Part shown: positions 56,656-64,000 of the stretch, piece after piece
Layout of the letters: the number at the start of each line of letters is the position of its first letter
How positions within the stretch are numbered: position 1 is the first letter of the stretch
From: Cladopsammia gracilis
Lineage: Eukaryota; Cnidaria; Anthozoa; Scleractinia; Dendrophylliidae
DNA length: 64,000 nt
Assembly (NCBI GenBank): GCA_022457155.1
Contig: JAJGOT010000202.1
Coordinates: 538,501-602,500 of the forward strand
Reading direction: 5' to 3'
Translations under genes and position numbers: made by a program
Notes under the pieces: generated by a model
Told to the model about the DNA's origin: nothing
The model's database searches: none
The model's input: the letters and a program-made list of their open reading frames with translations, nothing else

Positions 56656-56877
56656 ATGTCTGACAACAAGCTCGTGAAATCTGTTCTCGATGCAGCCACA
56701 ATCACTGGCCTTGTCGCAAGTATTGGCTGGGTTGGCAAAAAGATCGTCAAGGAAAATCTCACGGCCGACCCCAGCTCGAATCTCATGAACTATGTGAAGT
56801 TCACTGCCGTCATGGCTGGGAGCATAGCTCTCAAGAAATATCTCGAGGACCAGAAGATCCTCCCTGCCTCAATGTAA
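56656..56877 (+). CDS. Small membrane protein
   Basis: 73 residues with two hydrophobic helices (about 13-28 and 47-60) around NLTADPSSNLMNYVKF. TTATATATACACC lies immediately upstream of the ATG, and the previous stop is 20 bp away. Function unknown; one of a cluster of small membrane proteins. Confidence 0.65.
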   Translation: MSDNKLVKSVLDAATITGLVASIGWVGKKIVKENLTADPSSNLMNYVKFTAVMAGSIALKKYLEDQKILPASM

Positions 56878-56892
56878 ATCATATATATAGCA

Positions 56893-57321
56893 ATGGCCTC
56901 AATCGCTATTATGGTTGGTGGAGCAATTTTGAATGCGGCCGCTTTCACGGGTGGCAATTATCTCGCAAAATATTTTTCCGGCGACAACGGAAAAGCCGCT
57001 CTGGATGAGAAGACCAGACACGACAAGGCGTTAGAGGCCTATCAAGCGGCCTACGCTAAATATCAGAAAGACCGCACAAAGCTCCTCGACTGGGTTGCAA
57101 CCAATGATCGGATCAAAAATCAAGCGAAACACAACTTTCAAGACACTGACCAAGCTCTGGTGCTCTACAACCAAACACATCGGGAGCAGCAAATAACACT
57201 CCCCAAAGAGCCCGAGTTCTCTGACTTCTATAAACCAGGCCCACAGCAGAAACAAGGCGAACTCTTGTTTATCGGCACTGGCGCACTTGCCCTTGGATAT
57301 GCAGCATTTCGCTTTCTGTAA
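56893..57321 (+). CDS. Bitopic membrane protein with charged helical middle
   Basis: 142 residues. An N-terminal hydrophobic helix (IAIMVGGAILNAAAFTGG), a long charged helix (EKTRHDKALEAYQAAYAKYQKDRTKLLDWV) and a C-terminal hydrophobic helix (LLFIGTGALALGYAAFRFL). CATATATATAG lies upstream. Intact. I recall near-identical proteins from cnidarian elements; role probably structural. Confidence 0.65.
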   Translation: MASIAIMVGGAILNAAAFTGGNYLAKYFSGDNGKAALDEKTRHDKALEAYQAAYAKYQKDRTKLLDWVATNDRIKNQAKHNFQDTDQALVLYNQTHREQQITLPKEPEFSDFYKPGPQQKQGELLFIGTGALALGYAAFRFL

Positions 57322-57334
57322 AACGCATATGTAT

Positions 57335-58320
57335 ATGGAGGCTAAACTCTCAAAGATCTATTACGGCCCCAAAGGCTATTGGAAAGGACTTGCCGCCGTC
57401 AAAAAGCTAGCTGCAGCAGCCAAGGTATCTGAAGAGGTGGCAAAGAAATGGCTCGTCAAACAAGCCCTTTGGCAAGTTTACCTCCCAGTGCCACGCCATA
57501 TACCTCGGCGTTTGATGTTCAAACTCCTAATGCGGTGCATCAAGCAGATCTACTTTTTTTACCCCACGATAAACTGCCTCATGGGAAGAAAATTTACAAA
57601 TATGCTTTAACAGTTGTTGATGTGGCTAGTCGTTACAAAGCAGCAGAGCCATTGACTTCGAAAGTGTCTGATGAAGTTTCGAAGGCGTTGGCCCGGGTAT
57701 ATAGGCGCGGGCCTTTGAAATGGCCACAACTGTTGCAAGTCGATCCGGGGACAGAGTTTATGGGGGCTGTGACTAAAGAGACTGGGGCCCATAAAACAAC
57801 CATTCGCCGTGGGCGCGTTGATATCCACAGAGACCAAGGGATTGTTGAAAGATTCAACAGAACCCTGCCTGAACGATTGTTTGGTTACCAGTACGCAGTT
57901 GAAATGAATCTACCCTCTGGCCGTTCGACTGCTTGGGTTAAAAGATTGCCAGATGTTGTGTCGGCTTTGAACAACGAAGTAACCAGATTAACTGGCAAGA
58001 AGCCTGCACAAGCAATCAAAGAGAAAGCAACCTCGGCCAAGCCCGCGACCCCATATGCTAGGCCTGTTGGGGTGAATGAAAAGAAGCTCCCTCATGGAGT
58101 CCACGTGAGATATTTGTATCAGCCTGGCGAACTTGAGGGCGGTAGTCGACGGGCGACGGATCCGATCTGGTCCTTGAAAGTATATAACATCGAGAAGGCT
58201 GTCACCAAGCCAGATGCGCCTGTCGTGTATTATCTATATGACGGGCCCAAGCGCGGGTTTGTGCGTGAGGAGTTGATGGTTGTGCCCCCGGGCACTCAGT
58301 TGCCACCAGCTGGGTTGTGA
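57335..58320 (+). pseudogene. Retroviral-type DDE integrase, frameshifted
   Basis: The ATG at 57335 opens an N-terminal helical part (YYGPKGYWKGLAAVKKL). Near 57490-57515 the coding pattern moves to another frame, which runs to 58320. The catalytic core has Asp in HQADLLF, Asp in LQVDPGTEF and Glu in GIVERFN, with exactly 35 residues between the second Asp and the Glu (canonical D,35-E). An SH3- or chromo-like C-terminal region follows (SLKVYNIEKAV...YLYDGPKRGFVREEL). Inserts the element and creates the target duplication. Its 3' end overlaps the polymerase 3' end by 25 bp on the opposite strand. Confidence 0.85.
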
Positions 58321-61300
58321 AACTCAATTGGCTCTGTGTGAATGCCGTCGGGAAGCACCCAGCGCTTGTCGTAGTAGGCGCTGAGGCCTAGCTTGCGCTG
58401 CTCGTACGTGTACATGGCCCCTTCATGCATTCGAAAGCCTCTGTTTGTTGCCATGTCCTTGTAGCCTTCAAGGGCCCGCTCGTATCTTTCCCACCGAAGC
58501 TCTGACGCCCTTGGAGGACATCTTGGCCTCGCCGCTTTCCTCGTCTTCTACGTAATAGCACTTGCTGCACAGAGCGATGGCTCGAGTGCCTTCCTTTTCA
58601 AGCTTGAACAAGCCGGGTTCTCTGCTGCTCCACTGGTCCCAGGAGAGCCAGGTCTTTTTCTCCCTTTCGAACTGAGCGCGAACTTCGGGGCGAACTGCTT
58701 CTTCGAGAGTGTCGTATGCAAGGGCGAAGTACATGCTGTCAGTGTCCATCTGGATAAGCTCGAAGTCACGCCTGTCGAGATAGTGATCGAGGAACTCGTA
58801 GTAGAACTGCAGCATGCGCAACTTAGCAAGTTGATATACAACGATACCGATCTGAAAGGGGCGGTTTATGGTGACTTTGTTTTTGCGCAACTCGATCTTG
58901 TATGACCCCCCGATGTCTTCGAGATCTTCAAACCAGGCTGAGCGCAGGTGTTTGTCGGAAGTGTCTTCGTCGTTGGTGTACACCACTCTCATCTGTCGCT
59001 CAACGGCTTCGATGAACTTGCCGTAAGCAGCGTTGCCCAAAAGCTTGTACACTTCTGCGAGCAAGGCTTTTTCCTTATCAGCGTCGCCTTTCCTTCGTGC
59101 ATTGGCAACCTCATGGACGAACCAGTCGAAGAGCTTTTTAGGAATATAGTCGATCGTGTGGTAGACAGCGGTTATTTTGAGTCCGTGGTTGTAAAGCCAC
59201 TCCAGCACTGGGGCGTAAAGCAGCACCTTTTTTGCTTGAAGCACGCCTAGCAGCTTCTTTTGCCCGGGCAAGTGGGTTCTGTTGCTTTTAGCGAGGTAAT
59301 CCTTCATGTGCTGAGGGACGTCCTCTTCGCCTACGCTGCGGTTTACAAAGAGCGGAGGAAACTCTTCGAAGTGTTCCCACAAGTCCTGAGGGACTTCAAT
59401 GTCGACCTCGGCAAAGCCAAACCACTGCTTCGTAATCAACTTGAACCAGAAGTCTCTTGCGGCCTCTACTGGATCTTCGTAATGGACGACTTTCTCTTTA
59501 CCACAGGGCATTTCCTGCAACATGGTGCTAGGGTAAAGGGAGTTCGCATCGAAGCCTAGAATACGCTTGACGATGCGAGCTAAGTCGTATTTGTGTGAGC
59601 GGATGCGGGTTTCGCCACGCACGTGTTTACGTGTGAACACCAAGCTAGGGCCTCCAACCACAGCCTCTTTAAGCATTGCATAGGCTTCGGCACTTGGGGC
59701 AAATAGTTGGGGTCGGTTACGGCCTCTCAGGGTTCCTCTCAGGATGTATTGCATCGAAACCCCAGGCAACGAAACAGCGTCTTTGAAAATGCTTTCATTT
59801 TCTCGAGGGTTTCAAGAAAGGGAGTAACATCGAGGTTGTTTTAATACTCCAGCCAGTCTCCAAAGGTCTTCATGCCGCGCTCTTTGAAAACCTGCTCGCA
59901 TTGTTTGTACTCCTCTGGAGAAAGAACAAAGGAGTTTCGGAGTTGTGAGTACCAGCACCAGTATGGCGGAAGCCCCTTGTAGTCAAGTTTGTCAGCACTG
60001 TCAAACCATTCGTACGGGAGCCAGGACTTTGTCTGTTTCGCCCCATACGTCTTTACCCATTTGTCGTAATTGATGCCTGGGGACAGATAGTTTGTGACGT
60101 CGAGGAACTTGAAGGAGGGCGTGTTGATGAACATGATTTGTCTCTGTTTCTCCCCTGCAAAGACGCCGTGTTCTTGCCCGAGATAAGAAACAAAGTGTTT
60201 TCTGATAAGGTGCAGATCGTATCGGCCTGAATTGAAGCCGACCACTGGGACCTGTTCACACCATTGCTTGATGAGTTTTTGTTGATCTTCCGTTAACCCC
60301 TCAAGATCCGGCGGCATGTATTTTTGAGCTATATCATCTCGGATCGCGTTGCCGCGGCACTCCAGAGATTGATAAAACAGCCGGATAAGCTCTTGGGGGT
60401 CTTTAGAGCAAATGTACTCTGGCTCAGGCTCCAACGTGTCTGCAATGGAGACTGAGATAGGCACGTGCTCGCTTTCGTAAGAGCGATACCTGGTCGGCTG
60501 ACTTGCCTTGGTCTTGTCTTGATAGGCTTCGAAGTCGTAGACGATAGCGTGTGGATACGTTTCGTTTCTTTTAGGAGGGATTCGATCGTGCCACCAGGGT
60601 CGGGGCATCTCGTGCTCCCACCTTTCAACCAAGTTGTAGCCAAGTGTCGTGAAGATCTGATTGATTTGCACAGTTCTTACGAAGGCTTGCTCCCTTGTGA
60701 TTGTGTTGCCTTGACGGTCAGTCGTGATCACTTCGTTTCTTTGTTCAGGGGCAGGAAAGCACTCTCGACAACCGTGCCAGTGGCAGCCGTGATACTGAAA
60801 CACGGTTTTGCTTTCTGGGTGATAGCCATCAACTTTGTAGCGCCAAATGGTGCACTCGCCTCCATGGCCACATCTGTGGTGGTGGATGTGGATGCCCCGC
60901 TGTCGGGCCTCATACTCTAGCCAGCAAGTTGCCCGAATGCCGAAACTGCCTTCTGGATAAAACGCCTTTTCAAAAGCTGACTCAGGAGCAAGGATCTGAT
61001 TTCCCGGGCAGGCAATATTAGTTTGCCCGCGAGTGCACGTCTTGGCGTGGCGCGCTAGGTTACAGGCTTTTGTGAACCTTGCCAAACAATCGCCACAAGT
61101 GTAGTTGTTTGTGACTTTGTTTATGTCAGTGATCAAGAAGGCATGAGCGTTGTAGATACCGATAGTCATCGTAGGGGTGCTGACTTTGTCGTAGCGCGAA
61201 GGTGTGTAACTCAAAACAAAGTTGCCGTCATCTGTAACAGTGTAAGCGGCAATCCCTTGTCTAAAGTGCCTTTCAAGCAAGTGAAACTTTTGTAAAGTAA

Positions 61301-62074
61301 CAACATTGCCATTAGGGCGGCCTCTACGGTGAAGAGCAAAGAAGCTTTGCGCTAATGCTCTGGCTCTGCGAGTGCTCCTGTCTATACGGGCGCCTTGATG
61401 AACAGCCAAACACCGAAAGAGGCAAAGATCGTCGTTGTAGTTGTCAAGAGAGATGACTTCTCTTTTGTTACGAAGCCAGTCAGGCAACTTGCCAAGACCT
61501 ATTTGCAAAGGTTGATTACCTAAATCGCTTTGGCCTCAACAAAGACAGCGCTTTCGAAAACCCATTTCGTATCAGGCCTGTTGATTTTTTCACCTTGAAG
61601 ACGAAGCTCTTCTTGTTGTTGCAACCATCGTTTCGTTTGCGATAGTTTAGAAAACCAAGGGCTGCTGGTGTTTGTATAGTAAACGGTGGGTTCACCGGTT
61701 TTGATGTTTCGCAGCTTGTAGGCCCAGGTAAGTTTAACTTTATGCCTTGTACGAACCGATTGTTTGATTTTGTTCATCATTTGGGGTACAAGAGGTCTTG
61801 TTAGCCCCTGAGTAAAGCGCCAGTTTATTGTTCTCTGTCTTCGCCCCGGTCTGCCTTGTTCACCATGTTCGCCACGGTCATATAGTTCAACAATCCGATT
61901 AGGCATCAGAAAGTTCCCCATACGCTCTCGATCTAAAGGGTCAAACCCTGCGAGGTTCTCATTGCGAGGAACCTTCAAAAGGGGTTTTCTTTCTTGAGCG
62001 TCGAGCCAAGCGATAAGCTCGCGCTGAGGGATATTATCGAAAACGTCACGCTCGTTGTTCATGGGTCTCGCCAT
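58296..62074 (-). pseudogene. Protein-primed-type DNA polymerase B, multiply disrupted
   Basis: Starts at ATG 62074, beside an ATATATAT box. Segments: an N-terminal domain (62074-61523); a zinc-finger-like CGDC...H...C and a nuclease-like WLEYEA...GHGGE...FQYHGCHWHGC module; a 3'-5' exonuclease with YDFEAY (Exo I) and FNSGRYDLH (Exo II); then the polymerase with motif A FDANSLYPSTM, motif B LLGNAAYGKF and motif C QMDTDSMYF; and a C-terminal thumb tail ending with a TGA at 58296. Breaks seen: a one-base frameshift near 61523, a TAA at 59841-59843, a frameshift near 59780 and another near 58495. All catalytic motifs survive, so decay looks recent. Normal Polinton PolB length is about 1000-1300 residues, as here. 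Confidence 0.9.
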
Positions 62075-62083
62075 ATATATATG
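62075..62083 (-). promoter_or_regulatory. TATATA box of the polymerase gene
   Basis: Reverse-strand CATATATAT directly abuts the PolB ATG at 62074. It belongs to the series of TATATA boxes before most genes of the element. Confidence 0.6.
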
Positions 62084-62138
62084 GGTTTTAGATACACAGG
62101 GGACCCCTTTGTTCAATTGGTAATAACGCGGCACCAGT

Positions 62139-62379
62139 TGTTCAAATAACGGTTTATTAGGGTCTGTAACAGCTTAAAAATATAAAGGCCCGGAGTAGTA
62201 TGTAGGGAGTCAGCTCAAACCCCGTTTTTTCTGAAGGCCCAAAATAAGCCGCCAAACGCCCGAGTTACCGCCCCACAGGACTCATTGCATTCGCCCTGTG
62301 GGGCGGTAACTCGGGCGTTTGGCGGCTTATTTTGGGCCTTCAGAAAAAACGGGGTTTGACTGACTCCCTACATACTACT
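62139..62379 (-). repeat. Polinton right terminal inverted repeat
   Basis: Inverted copy of the left repeat with the same terminal hairpin (62194-62379). The arm markers (outer CAGTCAAA, inner CAGCTCAAA) are correctly inverted relative to the left end. The loop (62280-62294) is in the same orientation on the + strand as at the left end. Confidence 0.9.
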
Positions 62380-62385
62380 ACCAAA

Positions 62386-63640
62386 ATGCACAACACTTTA
62401 CTGTATGAATTAATGTGACTTTAAAAATCCATGAATATACAGAAAAAAAATCATTTTCGATACGTCATATTCCGTCGATAACAATTTTCCGTCTAACCTT
62501 TCCTCCGCGAAAAAAATCATCAACGCAGTTCTTCCCACCTGTTCAATACACTTTACCGCCACTTTTCACTTTGAGAGCACATACTTTAAATTCTTATAGA
62601 ATACAATCCTCGTCACATTTGTTGGGACACATCGCGTCTCCCTGCCTTCTCTCTCCCTCCTCAATGTTGGTTTGCCATTTAATGAGCACAAAGCCGCAAA
62701 ATTTAACATTGGGGGGGAAGGACGGCGAATGTTAGGATAAATATGTGTTAAGCGTGACGTGTCCCAACTAAATATGACGGGGATTGTAGGCTCGACATTT
62801 TGGGTGGTTGTTTACGGGAGGTTCGACTGTATGAAAAAACCATGACGTCATCAGATCGTTGTTATGGTAACACCGATGTCAATCAAATCTACTTTTTTGG
62901 AAAGTTCATTTCATCTCTAGTATATGTGTGAAGCAGCTTGCCTGACCGAGCTCAGACAGTGAAGTATCCGCCGTTCAAAGTTGGGATGTTGCGTTGTCAA
63001 AAAACCCAGTCGAGCCACCTTTAGATTACAAAAATGCTACCTTTTTCAGCTAAGGATGTCCACACCCAGCCACGTAAATTCGATGTGGTCAGATAGTTTA
63101 ATGAACTGATCTTAGTTCTAATTTCCTATCAAGTGGGTTTATTTCACAATCATAGTGCTAATCCTTACATGCGGTTTAACTGATAGTTACCTGATTAAAT
63201 ACATCATTGCTTGTCAAAGTTCGGTTTACTTATTGTGTGCTACAATGTTTCTTGTAACATTCTACAAATCTCTCTGAGTGCTTTAGCGAAACAATGGCTT
63301 ACTCAATGAACTACTAAATTATAACGAAACAAGAACTGAAAAATTAATTTATGAGCGTATAAACGCTTCACGTAATGCATTAAAGACTTCTGCTTTTCTC
63401 GAAAAATTGTCGTGTTTTTGTCATTCTTCCTTCAGCCCAACTGACTGTTCAAAAAAGGACAAAAAATGTAGTGTGGGTGAAAGGGGGAACTTAGTGGGGA
63501 AAAGTAACCGTATCTAACTTGCCACACGCATGAACTATAAAAAAATCGGAATCCACGACCGAAGTCAAATCCATGACCTTAATTTTGTACAACAGTCGCA
63601 TGCTCTTACTATTGGGCTATAGTTCACAGTAGACTCGCTT
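62386..63640. other. Right flank of the Polinton, no gene seen
   Basis: Noncoding and AT-rich. No RNA gene or clear repeat is supported before the microsatellite. Confidence 0.4.

Positions 63641-64000
<360 letters not shown>

Larger units (their letters stand above)
45162..62379. mobile_element. Polinton/Maverick element, 17.2 kb
   Basis: Terminal inverted repeats of about 240-250 bp bound a dense gene set: YqaJ-type exonuclease, VLTF3-like factor, minor capsid, major capsid, packaging ATPase, DDE integrase and family B DNA polymerase, with about nine small proteins. ACCAAA lies at both edges (45157-45162 and 62380-62385), matching the 6-bp duplication typical of Polintons, with one base ambiguous at the left junction. 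Genes are compact, on both strands, mostly with TATATA boxes. I found no adenovirus-type maturation protease. Several genes are disrupted, so this copy is unlikely to move or assemble particles alone. Confidence 0.93.

Overview
The window is nuclear DNA from an animal, most likely a cnidarian and plausibly an anthozoan such as a coral or sea anemone. It is AT-rich and intron-bearing, with few genes. Its repeats include Penelope-like RT with GIY-YIG, Ty3/Gypsy, TTAA-flanked THAP elements, many palindromic MITEs and a Polinton of a type I associate with cnidarian genomes. The host assignment rests on pattern recognition; no search was run.

Two host genes are well supported. At 1130-1870 (+) an intronless frame encodes a KLF9/13-type factor with three C2H2 fingers. 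At 13765-21327 (-) two exons with consensus splice sites encode a 788-residue OTUD7/Cezanne-like deubiquitinase (UBA-like domain, OTU domain, two A20 zinc fingers). Its 5.2 kb intron is full of MITE-like repeats. The rest of 1871-13764 is noncoding and holds minisatellites, a dispersed 105-bp repeat, a palindromic MITE and a possible hammerhead-ribozyme relic.

From 21.4 to 41.6 kb is a graveyard of mobile elements: a hAT fragment; a reverse-strand Ty3/Gypsy element (22934-28679) split inside gag by a 1.76 kb hAT-like insertion with a 5-bp TSD; a LINE RT relic; a 3.1 kb TIR element with a 9-bp TSD; two TIR elements that each enclose a tRNA-like Pol III module; a TTAA-flanked, Kolobok-like element with an intact spliced THAP gene and a P2X7-ballast-domain gene; and a Penelope-like relic whose tail, with a hammerhead-like core, lies in a 749-bp tandem duplication.

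From 42.1 to 43.8 kb an intact divergent gene pair (a VLTF3-like protein and a small acidic protein) sits beside an array of TAACGCGTTA palindromes. It looks like a viral-type cassette distinct from its neighbours.

The main object is a 17.2 kb Polinton/Maverick at 45162-62379, flanked by ACCAAA. It encodes a YqaJ-type exonuclease, a VLTF3-like protein, minor and major capsid proteins, a packaging ATPase, a DDE integrase, a protein-primed type DNA polymerase B and about nine small membrane, coiled-coil or basic proteins. Most genes have a TATATA box within about 25 nt of the start codon, and divergent genes share bidirectional boxes. Three GGAAACGCGTTTCC palindromes form an iteron-like block. 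The polymerase, integrase, ATPase, VLTF3-like gene and two structural genes carry frameshifts or stops, so this copy is probably a recently inactivated fossil, while the exonuclease, both capsid proteins and most small proteins are intact. Each terminal repeat is itself a roughly 187-bp hairpin. The hairpin arms are inverted between the two ends, but the loop lies in the same orientation at both, a flip/flop arrangement like that of hairpin-ended viral genomes. The window ends in a compound CA/CACACT microsatellite.
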